Shown here piece after piece: positions 26,288 to 35,248 of a DNA stretch of 64,000 nucleotides (positions are counted from its first letter, which is position 1; each line of letters begins with the position of its first letter). Made by a program: the position numbers and the translations under genes. Source of the stretch: an uncultured Clostridia bacterium (lineage in GTDB: Bacteria; Bacillota; Clostridia; TANB77; CAG-508); assembly GCA_946529215.1 (NCBI GenBank), contig CAMMZC010000003.1, positions 67,976 through 131,975 on the forward strand, in the 5' to 3' direction. The notes beneath the pieces were generated by a model. The model was not told the DNA's origin. It ran no database searches and saw nothing but the letters and a program-made list of their open reading frames with translations.

Positions 26288-27517
26288 CTATGGTAAATAA
26301 TTCATAGGATTTACGCAGTTTGCATATCTAGGTCCTGGTGATCTTATTTCGAAATGTAAGTGTGGTCCTGTAACATTTCCTGTAGCTCCAGAGAGCATAA
26401 TTTGTTGTCCTTTTGTAACATGCTGTCCGCTACTTACCTTTACACTAGAAGCATGTGCATAAAAACTATATATATTATTTCCATGATATATTTCAACATA
26501 ATTACCATATGCTCTATTATATCCTGTATCTACTACTTGGCCATCTCCTATAGCATAAACTGCAGTTCCTTTTGAAACAGGGAAATCAACACCTGTATGA
26601 TGTCCTGAACTCCAATATCTTCCAGCTACTCCATATCCAGTTCCAATATGATGATTTGTAACAGGATATCCAAATCCATAGCTACTTGAGCCTCCACCTG
26701 AATAACTGCTTGCTCCACTTGAGCCTGAAGATGAACTACTATTATTTGCTGCAGCAGCCGCAGCTCTTTTTCTTGCAAGTTCCTCATCATACTGTCTTTG
26801 TAGTTCTATAATTTTCTTATTTAAACTTTGCTCATGAGAAGCAAGTTCACTTAAATCTTCTTCTAATTCCTTTTCTTTTCCTGTAAGTTCTGCAGCATAC
26901 TCTTCTTTAGTTTTCTTCATTACTTTAAGACCTTGTTGTTTAGATTCTAGTGTAGTTTTAGAATTATCTAATTCTTTTTTATTTGTTTCTAATTCATTTT
27001 TTTCTTTTTCAATTTTTTGTTTGTGTTCTTCAAGTTGCTCTAACATTTTATTATCATATTCAATTATTTCTGAATATAGATAATAGTTTGAAATGAAATC
27101 CATAACATTTGAAGAAGATAGTAAAAAGTCCAAATAAGATGTCTTTCCCGATTTATAAATTGCAACAAGTCTTGTCTCTAAAGCCTTTTTCTCTTTTGCA
27201 TATTCCTCTTCATCTTCTTTTATTTGTTTTTCGTTTTCAGTTATTTTTGTTTGTAAATCGCCTATTTTCTCATTTAAATCATCAATTTCTGTTTGATAAT
27301 CTGAAATTTGTGTTATTAATTTTTGAACTTGGCTTAAAGCATCTTCTTTTTCTTTTGAAATTTCTTCAATCTTCTTTTCTGTCGAAGTAATTTTATTTTG
27401 TACTTCTTTTTTTTCATTTTTTAAATTTCCCATATTAGCAGCCATACTTATATTGCTATATGCTACTAAAATTGAAATTATAATAAAAATAATTAAACTT
27501 TTTAAAAACTTTTTCAT
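26288..27517 (-). CDS. M23 peptidase with coiled coil (EnvC/PcsB-like murein hydrolase factor)
   Basis: I use the ATG at 27517 (MKKFLKSL), 7 nt after GTGAG; a GTG four codons earlier overlaps that site. The 409-residue product has a signal peptide (~1-27), a long coiled coil (~30-255), a Ser/Gly linker, and a C-terminal LytM/M23 domain (~285-409) with zinc ligands in HHTGVDFP and GPHLHFEI. Coiled-coil M23 proteins encoded beside ftsEX are the usual partners gated by FtsEX to split septal peptidoglycan. Here ftsX begins 80 nt upstream, so this protein is probably the FtsEX-regulated hydrolase or its activator. All zinc ligands are present, suggesting an active enzyme. Confidence 0.92.
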   Translation of the reverse strand: MKKFLKSLIIFIIISILVAYSNISMAANMGNLKNEKKEVQNKITSTEKKIEEISKEKEDALSQVQKLITQISDYQTEIDDLNEKIGDLQTKITENEKQIKEDEEEYAKEKKALETRLVAIYKSGKTSYLDFLLSSSNVMDFISNYYLYSEIIEYDNKMLEQLEEHKQKIEKEKNELETNKKELDNSKTTLESKQQGLKVMKKTKEEYAAELTGKEKELEEDLSELASHEQSLNKKIIELQRQYDEELARKRAAAAAANNSSSSSGSSGASSYSGGGSSSYGFGYPVTNHHIGTGYGVAGRYWSSGHHTGVDFPVSKGTAVYAIGDGQVVDTGYNRAYGNYVEIYHGNNIYSFYAHASSVKVSSGQHVTKGQQIMLSGATGNVTGPHLHFEIRSPGPRYANCVNPMNYLP

Positions 27518-27598
27518 ACTTTTTCTCACTTTCTTTTATATATAATTTTTTCTTAGTTGTGTTTAAAAAATAATCAAATAAACTCTATGTACTAATAT

Positions 27599-28507
27599 CT
27601 AAACTTTTAAATATTTTCTCATAGAAATTATACTGCCAAGTACTCCAATTCCTATTCCTAATGCTAAATAAACAATTATTACTAAATTGATTAAACTTGA
27701 TAATTCTAATACTGTCAATCCTCCCCCAATATTATTTATAGCTGAAATAAATTTTTCATTTGTTGCTAAAAGATAATATAACCATGATAGAATAACTGTT
27801 GACACAATTCCAGATATTATTCCAATTATCATTCCCTCTACAGCAAAAGGCCATCTTATAAATCCATTTGTTGCTCCAACATATTTCATAATTGAAATTT
27901 CTTTTCTTCTTGCATGAACTGTAAGTTTAATTGTATTAGATATTATAAAAACAGCAAATGCAATTAAACATATAGACATTGTGTAAGTAGCGATTTTTAT
28001 TCCTTTAGCAATCTTTACTAAAGTTGCTGCTGATTTGTTATCTTTTGCAATCTCATCCACATTATCCAATTTTACTATTTTTTCTTGAATAGAATTAGCT
28101 TTGCTTAAGTCAGTAAAAGTCACTTTATATGCAACTGGAAAGATTTCTTCACTAATTCCTGCCACTGTTTGTGAATGATCTTTTAATTCTTCCTTTACTT
28201 GCTGTAAAGCTTGTGCCTGTGAGACAAATTCTACAGTATTTATTCCGTCTAGTGCAATAAGCTCTTTCTTTAATGTTGCAATTTGCTCATCATTTACATT
28301 TTCTTTCATAATAACTCGTATAGCTTGTTCAGATTCAATTTGTTTTACAAAATGATTAATGTTTTCTCCTATTACAAAAAATACTCCAAAAATAAGCATT
28401 GTTACACACATCATTCCAATTGATGTCATTGCTTGTTTTTTATTTTTGAATACATTTGCAAAACCTTCTCCTATTAAATATGTTAGAACATTATATTTCA
28501 CTTTCAT
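27599..28507 (-). CDS. ftsX: Cell division ABC transporter permease FtsX
   Basis: FtsX is the membrane half of FtsEX, which passes ATP-driven movement across the membrane to peptidoglycan hydrolases. The ATG at 28507 (MKVKYNVLTYLIGEGF) lies right after AAGGTGGG and overlaps the end of ftsE by 17 nt, giving 302 residues. It has four membrane helices (~25-50, ~170-195, ~220-250, ~275-300), an extracellular loop between the first two, and the FtsX-family phrase HARRKEISIMKYVGATNGFIRWPF. The order ftsE-ftsX-M23 peptidase is the standard functional group. Confidence 0.95.
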   Translation of the reverse strand: MKVKYNVLTYLIGEGFANVFKNKKQAMTSIGMMCVTMLIFGVFFVIGENINHFVKQIESEQAIRVIMKENVNDEQIATLKKELIALDGINTVEFVSQAQALQQVKEELKDHSQTVAGISEEIFPVAYKVTFTDLSKANSIQEKIVKLDNVDEIAKDNKSAATLVKIAKGIKIATYTMSICLIAFAVFIISNTIKLTVHARRKEISIMKYVGATNGFIRWPFAVEGMIIGIISGIVSTVILSWLYYLLATNEKFISAINNIGGGLTVLELSSLINLVIIVYLALGIGIGVLGSIISMRKYLKV

Positions 28508-29177
28508 ACCCACCTTTTTTATCATCTCTAACAATTCTACCCTTGTTAATTTCGATAACTCTTTTTCTCATTTGGTCTACTATGTCTTTTGCATGTGTTG
28601 CAACTACAACTGTTGTTCCTCTTAAGTTTATATCATTTAATAAATTCATTATATCCCATGCTGTATCTGGATCTAAGTTACCTGTAGGCTCGTCCGCAAT
28701 AAGCATTGAAGGATTATTTACTAAAGCTCTTGCAAGTGCTACCCTTTGTTGCTCCCCACCTGATAACTCATTAGGATACATTTTTGCTTTTCCACTAAGC
28801 CCTACTAAAGACAATACCATTGGAACTTGTCTACGAATATGCCTTGGTGTTGCTCTTACTATATACATTGCATAAGCAACATTGTCATATACAGTTTTGT
28901 CTGGTAAAAGTCTAAAATCTTGAAATACAACTCCCATACTTCTTCTTAAATATGGTATTCTGCTTTGTTTTAAAAATGTTGTGTCTTTTCCATTTATAAT
29001 AATATTTCCTGAAGTAGGTTCTTCTTCTTTTAATATTAATTTAATAAGTGTAGATTTTCCACTTCCAGATGAACCAACTAAAAAGCAAAATTCTCCTTTG
29101 TCTATTCTAAAATTTGCATTCTTTACAGCTTCAACACCTGTATCGTATTTTTTTTGTACATTTCTAAATTCTATCAT
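28491..29177 (-). CDS. ftsE: Cell division ATP-binding protein FtsE
   Basis: FtsE is the ATPase of FtsEX. The ATG at 29177 (MIEFRNVQKKYDTG) is 12 nt from AAAGGA; a GTG seven codons earlier overlaps that site. The 228 residues have Walker A GSSGSGKST (~36), the Q-loop in VFQDFRLL, the ABC signature LSGGEQQRVALARAL (~137), Walker B MLIADEPTGNLDP and the H-loop VVVATHAKDIV. The ORF overlaps ftsX, consistent with translational coupling. Confidence 0.95.
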   Translation of the reverse strand: MIEFRNVQKKYDTGVEAVKNANFRIDKGEFCFLVGSSGSGKSTLIKLILKEEEPTSGNIIINGKDTTFLKQSRIPYLRRSMGVVFQDFRLLPDKTVYDNVAYAMYIVRATPRHIRRQVPMVLSLVGLSGKAKMYPNELSGGEQQRVALARALVNNPSMLIADEPTGNLDPDTAWDIMNLLNDINLRGTTVVVATHAKDIVDQMRKRVIEINKGRIVRDDKKGGYESEI

Positions 29178-29354
29178 CGTTTGATTGTATCCTTTCACTC
29201 AAAATCCTTAATATCACTAGTATAATAGTCTTAAATATATATTTCACAATTAATCGAAACTTTTTACAATTATATCATACCAATAATCAACATTTTTTTC
29301 AATACTTTTCGCAAAAAATTTACAAATTTATAATAAAAAATTGTAGTTAGCTAA

Positions 29355-30278
29355 TTATTGAATATAAATGTAGAATTTTGAAATTATCGCTTCTGCATCA
29401 ATTCCAAAATATTTTAGAAGTTCCTCTGCCTTTCCAGATTTACCAAATTTATCATTTATTCCCATTCTTTCTAATTTAGTTGGATATTTTTCTGTTAAAA
29501 CTTCAGAAATGGCTGATCCCATTCCTCCTAAAATACTATGGTCTTCGATTGAAATAAGTCTCTTGGTTTCTTTAGCACATTTTAAAATCATTTCTTCATC
29601 TAAAGGCTTAATTGTGTGAACATCTATTACTCTAATATCTATTCCTTTTTCTTTTAACATTTCTTTTGCTTTCAAAGCTTCAGAAACGGTAACTCCTGTT
29701 GCAAAAATTGTACCATCTGTTCCTTCACCAATTTGAACCATTTTCCCTATTTCAAATTTTTGATTATCTTCATATATTTTAGGTGTAGCTAATCTGCAAA
29801 GTCTAACATAACAAGGTCCTTGTATTTTTGAGATTTCTTTTATAATCCATTTTGTTTGAATATCGTCAGATGAGCAAAAAACTTTCATATTTGGCAAAAC
29901 TCTCATCAAGCTTATATCTTCTAGCATTTGATGTGTTGCGCCATCTTCTCCCACCGTAACTCCGCTATGAGTTGCACATATTTTCACATTCAAATTTGGA
30001 TAACAAACACTACTTCTAATTTGATCATAAGTTCTTCCTGCTGCAAACACAGCAAAAGTACTTGCATAAGGAATTTTACCACATAGTGACATTCCTGCTG
30101 CAGTTCCAATCATATCTGATTCTGCAATTCCAATGTCAAAAAATCTTTGTGGAAACTCTTTTGCAAATTCAATTGTTTTTGTTGCATTTGCTAAATCCGC
30201 ATCAAGTACAACTATTCTTTGATTTTCTTTTCCAAGCTCTACTAAAGCTTCTCCATAACTTTGTCTTGTAGCTTTCAT
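29355..30278 (-). CDS. Transketolase C-terminal half (split-type TktB)
   Basis: The 307-residue protein carries the pyrimidine-binding and C-terminal domains of transketolase/DXS-type enzymes: IVVLDADLANATKT, DIGIAESDMIGTAAGMSL with the catalytic Glu, ATHSGVTVGEDGATHQ, and a C-terminal swivel domain (VIDVHTIKPLDEE). Split transketolases need an N-terminal TPP-binding subunit (GDG motif), normally encoded directly upstream. Here the upstream gene is an unrelated DUF5662-like protein, and no N-terminal half occurs in the window. The ATG follows AAGGGGCG. It could work with a distant partner in the non-oxidative pentose phosphate pathway or another sugar pathway. Confidence 0.88.
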   Translation of the reverse strand: MKATRQSYGEALVELGKENQRIVVLDADLANATKTIEFAKEFPQRFFDIGIAESDMIGTAAGMSLCGKIPYASTFAVFAAGRTYDQIRSSVCYPNLNVKICATHSGVTVGEDGATHQMLEDISLMRVLPNMKVFCSSDDIQTKWIIKEISKIQGPCYVRLCRLATPKIYEDNQKFEIGKMVQIGEGTDGTIFATGVTVSEALKAKEMLKEKGIDIRVIDVHTIKPLDEEMILKCAKETKRLISIEDHSILGGMGSAISEVLTEKYPTKLERMGINDKFGKSGKAEELLKYFGIDAEAIISKFYIYIQ

Positions 30279-30337
30279 ATCTTTTTCGCCCCTTTTTTAA
30301 ATAAAATTTGTACATTTTATTATTAATACTAATTAAA

Positions 30338-30934
30338 TTATTTATTTATAATTTCCCATACTCCTTTTTGCGCTTTATAAAAATAAGTTGTTTTATCATC
30401 TATACAATACTTTTTATATAAAGATTTCAAATTTTGCTTGGTTATTGTATTTTCTATTCCATTATCTTTTACTTGTGTATATACTTCAATTAAAAAATTA
30501 TCTATTTTTGGATTAACTAGCACTATTTCCCTTTGTCTCATATAATAATTGTATTGTACATCTTGAGTCCAATTTTTACCATTATACACAATTCCTGCAG
30601 ATAAATCATCACATACTTTTTCTACTATAAATTTGTAAGGGATTACTGGAACTATAGGATCTACATCATAGTCTACCCAATATTCTACATGATGTTTATT
30701 TCTTCCTTTATGATGTAGCCATGCATCTGAATATCCTTTGTATTTTTTAGCTTCAGTAATTGGACTATGAGTTCCTACAAAATATTTTACTCCTTCCCAA
30801 AATTCGGTAGGCGAAAATTTAGATAAATCATGTACAAATCCTCTCCATGGGATTCCTGCTTTGCATGCTAATTTAAATACAATCCATCTATGTTTTACTA
30901 TCGTTTTTGTATGTCCAATTATGTTTTTTATCAT
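30338..30934 (-). CDS. DUF5662-like protein, unknown function
   Basis: The 198-residue soluble protein has an N-terminal helical part with HRWIVFKLACKAGIPWRGFVHDLSKFSPTEFW-type sequence and a His-rich stretch WLHHKGRNKHHVEYW (~72-86). This arrangement (HDLSKFSP ... HHKxxNxHH) is characteristic of the DUF5662 family and could bind a metal, but no activity is known to me. There is no signal peptide. It starts behind AAGGAAAGTAGG and lies upstream of the transketolase half with a 59-nt gap. The family is often found in phages and accessory regions. Confidence 0.7.
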   Translation of the reverse strand: MIKNIIGHTKTIVKHRWIVFKLACKAGIPWRGFVHDLSKFSPTEFWEGVKYFVGTHSPITEAKKYKGYSDAWLHHKGRNKHHVEYWVDYDVDPIVPVIPYKFIVEKVCDDLSAGIVYNGKNWTQDVQYNYYMRQREIVLVNPKIDNFLIEVYTQVKDNGIENTITKQNLKSLYKKYCIDDKTTYFYKAQKGVWEIINK

Positions 30935-31112
30935 TACTATTACCTACTTTCCTTTATATATTTAAACATATTTTTATTGAGATTGCAACCCCTTTTTTGC
31001 TTAAAAAATTTATCATTTTTGTTAAAATTAACAGTTGAATAAATATATACTATAAAAATAATGTTATTAAAATTTATTGATTCGATTAAAGAGGCTATAA
31101 AAAAAGTCCGTT

Positions 31113-31146
31113 AGAAAAATGAGTGATGAAATTCACTCATTTTTCT
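31113..31146 (-). terminator. Hairpin with distal T-run
   Basis: A perfect 14-bp stem AGAAAAATGAGTGA/TCACTCATTTTTCT (31113-31126 with 31133-31146) is followed on the minus strand by AACGGACTTTTTTT. It is the second of two terminator-like hairpins after the coiled-coil gene at 31346. Confidence 0.65.
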
Positions 31147-31238
31147 CAGAAGGAATACCAATGCACAATACATATTGAACTAACATAACTTTTACTTCCT
31201 AAAACAACCTACAAAAATTATATCATAACAAAAGAAAA

Positions 31239-31307
31239 GACTATTGACAAAATATTTTTATACACTTTGTCAACAGTCTGAACTGATAATTAATCATAAA
31301 TTATCAG
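31239..31307 (-). terminator. Tandem hairpins after the 31346 gene
   Basis: AGACTATTGACAAA/TTTGTCAACAGTCT (31239-31252 with 31266-31279) is followed on the minus strand by TTTCTTTTG. A second hairpin CTGATAATT/AATTATCAG (31283-31307) lies just upstream. The rest of 30935-31345 shows no gene. Confidence 0.65.
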
Positions 31308-31345
31308 TCATTACTTATTTTAATGTTTTTACTTTTTTCTATACT

Positions 31346-31756
31346 TTATCTATCTCTATCTCCATCTCCATCTCCATATTCATCTCCATTAATTATTTTA
31401 TTTTTTTCATCTATATATCTTTGTAATTTTGCTAACTGGTATTCTATTTCTTTCTTTTTAGCTTTTAATTCACTAATTTGTTTTTTTAATTTACTTACTT
31501 CAATTCTAGCTTTTTCCTTTTCTTCTTCAATTTTTATTTTTTCAACATCATCTGGATATTGTACAATAATACCAAGCATTTCGTTAAGTCTTCTAATATT
31601 ATTTAAAGCATTTGTTATTGAAAATCCTTGTACTTCTCCTGCTGAATTTAACGTAGCACTTATCACATCTACAATAGTTTTTGCATCACTTAAATCAGGT
31701 TCTATATATTTTCCGTTTGTTATTACGATATCCACCATATATATCAATTGTTTCAT
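31346..31756 (-). CDS. Small coiled-coil protein with repeat-encoded tail, unknown function
   Basis: The ATG at 31756 (MKQLIYMVD) is 7 nt after AAAGG, giving 136 residues. The first ~65 are mixed, and ~70-120 are a Lys/Glu coiled coil. The last dozen residues (GDEYGDGDGDRDR) come from a run of near-identical 6-nt units (31346-31386) prone to slippage. I recognise no family. It follows the Cys-motif gene at 31832 and may overlap that gene's out-of-frame extension. Both look like accessory, possibly phage-derived, genes. Confidence 0.6.
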   Translation of the reverse strand: MKQLIYMVDIVITNGKYIEPDLSDAKTIVDVISATLNSAGEVQGFSITNALNNIRRLNEMLGIIVQYPDDVEKIKIEEEKEKARIEVSKLKKQISELKAKKKEIEYQLAKLQRYIDEKNKIINGDEYGDGDGDRDR

Positions 31757-31831
31757 AACTATACCTTTCATAACAATACTTTAATACTGCTTCTTTAACT
31801 GGCCATGCTTTACTGAAAATATCTTTTGGTC

Positions 31832-32305
31832 CTAGAACATATCTATAATATTCTTCATTTTTTTATCTTCCCTGCTCTTACAGTGAATCAAAACTGCTCT
31901 TTCTACTTCATCTGGTATCATACAATTTATGTCTCTATTCCTTATTGTCTTGTTAATGTTATTATCACTAAGTGAATATGGTGATAATACAGTTGTAATT
32001 ATTATCCCTGACTTCGCATAATTTGTGTGTGGATATGGTTTATAATGATCAATTTCTTTTTTTATATCGTAATCGTACCACTTTCCATAACTATAATATG
32101 AATAATCACAGTTTGGGCATAATACAGTATAAACATAAAGTCCGTTCGATAACACATGCTCTATTATCTCCCATTCGTTTGTATCCCATTCTTTCTTATA
32201 ACGATTACTATAGCAATAATTATAAGTATTGATATTACATTGTTCTAATGCATTTTTTACCGCACTTTTTAACTGTCTATGTATTTTCCTTTGGTCTAAA
32301 CTCAT
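31832..32305 (-). CDS. Unknown small protein with CPNC motif; 3' end possibly frameshifted at an A7 run
   Basis: The 157-residue product has a Tyr/Asn-rich middle with VLCPNCDYSYYSYG and IDHYKPYPH, and a conserved-looking 'IPDEVERAVLIHCKSRED'. The frame ends soon after a run of seven A's (31858-31864). With one more A the frame stays open for another ~50 codons to 31695 and gives protein-like sequence (GPKDIFSKAWPVKEAVLKYC). So either the true gene is longer and the run is mis-called or slips, or the downstream frame is chance. AAAGGAAAG precedes the ATG. No function assigned. Confidence 0.5.
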   Translation of the reverse strand: MSLDQRKIHRQLKSAVKNALEQCNINTYNYCYSNRYKKEWDTNEWEIIEHVLSNGLYVYTVLCPNCDYSYYSYGKWYDYDIKKEIDHYKPYPHTNYAKSGIIITTVLSPYSLSDNNINKTIRNRDINCMIPDEVERAVLIHCKSREDKKMKNIIDMF

Positions 32306-32449
32306 TTTTCAAGCACTTTCCTTTCATCATATAATTGGTGTAATTATATCAAAATTCATTAAATTTGTCAATAGTTCACATAATCTTTTGTATTTAATTT
32401 ATGATATAACGTTTGCCGCTTCAGCAGCCTCGCTATGTGCAATCTCTTT

Positions 32450-33457
32450 TTATTTTACAAACTTATTATTTACTACCTTTTCATAAGGAGCATATTTATC
32501 AAGCTCACCTGCTTCATGTATTACATCTTGTAAAAGTTTAAAATCTACTTCTTCCATATATGGATTTTCTTTCCAAGCATTTATTTTTCTATAACTTTCA
32601 ATTGCTCTTTCAAGAACTTTTACATCAGAATCAGGAAAAAATCCTTTTATTAATTCTGCAATCTCTTTTGATGAATGTGTCTTTACATATTGTTCACCTT
32701 TATAAATTGCATTAGTAAATTTTTGAATAATCTCAGGATTTTTCTCTATATAACTTTTTTTAGCAAAATATGCTGTATATGGTACTTTTCCAAGTTCTTT
32801 TCCAATAGATGTAACCATATATCCTTTTCCTGAACTTATAATCTGTGAAGTTGTTGGTTCAAATAATGTTACAAAATCAGCTTTTCCTGTTGAAAATGCA
32901 CTTGCCATCAAGTCAAAATCAATGCTATCATCTAGTACTAAATCTTTTGATGGATTTATGCCATTTTTCTTTAATACATATAGTAGAGACATATATGGCA
33001 TTCCGCCTTTTCTTCCTGGTATAACTGTTTTACCTTTTAAATCTGTCCATTTGAAATTTTCTATTTTTTTACTACTTACTAAAAATGATCCATCTGTTTG
33101 AGTTACTTGTGCAAAAACTTGTGCATAATCTTCTTTCCCTTCATTATACACATACACACATGTCTCAGGTCCTGCGAATCCAATATCTATCTGATTCGAA
33201 AGAACTCCTGTCATTACATTATCTGACCCTTGACCTGTAGTTAAATTTATTTTCAAACCTTCTTCTTCAAAATATCCTCCTGCAATTGCTACATATTGTG
33301 GTGCATAAAAAACTGATCTTGTTACCTCACTTACAGATATTTCTTTTAATTTATTATCTTCCTCTTTTGCACCATTTTGGCTGTGTATAAAAACAACAGC
33401 TACCATCAAAATTATCATTATTGTCATTGACAATATAAAAACTTTTTTTATGTCCAT
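32450..33457 (-). CDS. ABC transporter substrate-binding protein, NitT/TauT (SsuA/THI5-like) type
   Basis: The 335-residue exported protein has an N-terminal hydrophobic helix (~6-26) without a clear lipobox Cys, then an NMT1/THI5-like periplasmic-binding fold: VFYAPQYVAIAGGYFEEEGL, NQIDIGFAGPETCVYVYNEG, and LKGKTVIPGRKGGMPY. The family captures sulfonates, pyrimidines, riboflavin or similar compounds. Nothing here tells which, and I see no TPP or FMN riboswitch upstream. It is the last gene of an operon ATPase-permease-binding protein, separated from the permease by a strong hairpin. Confidence 0.88.
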   Translation of the reverse strand: MDIKKVFILSMTIMIILMVAVVFIHSQNGAKEEDNKLKEISVSEVTRSVFYAPQYVAIAGGYFEEEGLKINLTTGQGSDNVMTGVLSNQIDIGFAGPETCVYVYNEGKEDYAQVFAQVTQTDGSFLVSSKKIENFKWTDLKGKTVIPGRKGGMPYMSLLYVLKKNGINPSKDLVLDDSIDFDLMASAFSTGKADFVTLFEPTTSQIISSGKGYMVTSIGKELGKVPYTAYFAKKSYIEKNPEIIQKFTNAIYKGEQYVKTHSSKEIAELIKGFFPDSDVKVLERAIESYRKINAWKENPYMEEVDFKLLQDVIHEAGELDKYAPYEKVVNNKFVK

Positions 33458-33486
33458 AAATATTTCCTTTCATAAATCATTTAATT

Positions 33487-33562
33487 CTGATTAAAATAAA
33501 AATTATGCTCTAGCGTGCTAACGGCTTAAGTTATAATTTTAACTCATTTATATTTTAATCAG
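33487..33562 (-). promoter_or_regulatory. Intercistronic hairpin in the ABC operon
   Basis: CTGATTAAAATA (33487-33498) pairs with TATTTTAATCAG (33551-33562), with inner AAAATTAT/ATAATTTT and a TAGC/GCTA tip. It begins 3 nt after the permease stop codon and ends 30 nt before the binding-protein gene. Such hairpins often set the expression ratio between genes by RNA processing or partial termination. There is no strong U-run. Confidence 0.6.
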
Positions 33563-33564
33563 TA

Positions 33565-34365
33565 CTATTTAATATTTATTCTTCTATAATTTATAATTGT
33601 TTTTTCTAAAAGTGCTACAGCCCCATACATTACCCCCGCAAAAATTCCTAAAATAATAATACTACTCATTACTAAATCTAGTTTAAAAACTTGACCACCA
33701 TAAGTAATTAAATATCCAAGTCCTGCTTTAGAAATTAGGAATTCACCAGAAATAACTCCAACTAAAGACAAACCTATATTTATTTTTAGTGAATTTATAA
33801 ATGTTGATATATTTGCTGGAATTACTATTTTAGTTAAAATTTGAAATTTATTTGCATTAAAGGTTTTTGCCATTTTTATAATTTCTTTATCAGTATTTAA
33901 AAAACCATTTAAAATTTCTAAAATTGTGACTATAAGAGAAATTGCAATTGCCATTACAATTATAGCCTTTGTTCCTGCACCTACCCATATTATAATAATA
34001 GGGCCCAGTGCAACTTTTGGAAGTCCATTTAGCACAACTAAATATGGCTCAAAAACTTTTGATAAAAAATTTGACCACCACAAAATAATTGCTATAATTG
34101 TTCCAAGTACTATTCCTATACTAAATCCCAGTAAAGTTTCATATATTGTTACTCTTATATGCAATAACAGATTATTTGATGAGAAATTCGCAAAAATTTT
34201 TATTATTCTACTTGGACTACTTGTTATGAAACTATCTATGATACCTTTATTTGCCAAAGCCTCCCATAAACCCAAAAAGGTAACTAGTATTACAATTTGT
34301 GTACTTAGCACTAATATTTTCTCAAATTTTTGTTTTTTTAAATATCTCTTTCGTTCTTCACTCAT
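33565..34365 (-). CDS. ABC transporter permease, NitT/TauT type
   Basis: The 266-residue membrane protein has about six helices and the binding-protein-dependent transport inner-membrane signature with the EAA loop (KMAKTFNANKFQILTKIVIPA). The ATG at 34365 overlaps the end of the ATPase gene by 8 nt, with GGGAG ahead of it, indicating translational coupling. It forms the pore for the binding protein at 32450 and the ATPase at 34358. Confidence 0.9.
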   Translation of the reverse strand: MSEERKRYLKKQKFEKILVLSTQIVILVTFLGLWEALANKGIIDSFITSSPSRIIKIFANFSSNNLLLHIRVTIYETLLGFSIGIVLGTIIAIILWWSNFLSKVFEPYLVVLNGLPKVALGPIIIIWVGAGTKAIIVMAIAISLIVTILEILNGFLNTDKEIIKMAKTFNANKFQILTKIVIPANISTFINSLKINIGLSLVGVISGEFLISKAGLGYLITYGGQVFKLDLVMSSIIILGIFAGVMYGAVALLEKTIINYRRINIK

Positions 34366-35125
34366 CAACTCCCAACTCCTTCCATAAAATATTGAAGTAA
34401 TTGCTAAATATTGGAGTTTCTCGACAATTTAGTGGTGTTCTGTTTTTTATTTCAAAATTTATGTCATATATAGCTTTAACTGTTCCTGGTCTTTTGGTTA
34501 AAACTACTACTCTATCTCCCATACTTATTGCTTCTGTAATATCATGTGTTACCATTAAAGTTGTAATCTTTTCATTTTTTAGTATATTGTAAATATCTTC
34601 TGTAACTTTAATTCTTGTTTGATAATCTAATGCTGAAAAGGCTTCATCTAAAAGTAAAATTTTCGGTTTTACACATAAAGTTCTTATAAGTGCTGCTCTT
34701 TGTCTCATTCCTCCTGAAAGCTGATTTGGAAACTTGTCTTTAAATTCGTATAATCCATATTTTTTCAAAAGATTCTTTGCATAAGCTATGTTTTCTGCAT
34801 TTTTTATTCTTTTTATTTCTAAACCAAATAATATGTTGCTAAAAATTGTTCTCCATTCTAAAAGGCAGTCTTTTTGTAACATATATCCTATTTTTGGAGA
34901 AATTTCATTTATTTCTTCATCTTCTATAATTATCTTGCCTTCTGTTTTTTCTTCCAAACCTGCAATTATAGATAGTAATGTTGATTTTCCACAACCACTT
35001 GGTCCTATTATGCTTACAAATTCGCCCTTTTTTACATTTAGGTTTATGTCCATTAGAGCTAGAGTTTCTCCATTTTTTTGTTGATATTTTTTGCTTATAT
35101 TTTGTAACTCTAATATATCTTCCAT
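34358..35125 (-). CDS. ABC transporter ATP-binding protein, NitT/TauT type
   Basis: The 255 residues show Walker A GPSGCGKST (~42), Q-loop MLQKDCLLEWRT, signature LSGGMRQRAALIRTL (~138), Walker B ILLLDEAFSALD and H-loop MVTHDITEA. The sequence belongs to the SsuB/TauB/NrtD group. It is the first gene of the three-gene importer operon, with GGAGG before the ATG. The import substrate is unknown. Confidence 0.92.
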   Translation of the reverse strand: MEDILELQNISKKYQQKNGETLALMDINLNVKKGEFVSIIGPSGCGKSTLLSIIAGLEEKTEGKIIIEDEEINEISPKIGYMLQKDCLLEWRTIFSNILFGLEIKRIKNAENIAYAKNLLKKYGLYEFKDKFPNQLSGGMRQRAALIRTLCVKPKILLLDEAFSALDYQTRIKVTEDIYNILKNEKITTLMVTHDITEAISMGDRVVVLTKRPGTVKAIYDINFEIKNRTPLNCRETPIFSNYFNILWKELGVDE

Positions 35126-35248
35126 ATCTGCCTCCTTCGTAAACTGTCTTACAATATATTATGTTAATTTCTGAATAAAGTGAAAAAAGTGGAGAAAAAT
35201 AGCTTATACGAAAATATATGCCATTTTTCCCCTATTTACTTTAGAAAC

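Noticed and set aside
32450..35125. Thiamine precursor or riboflavin importer
   Set aside because: The THI5-like fold alone does not fix the substrate, and I found no TPP or FMN riboswitch or biosynthetic neighbour.
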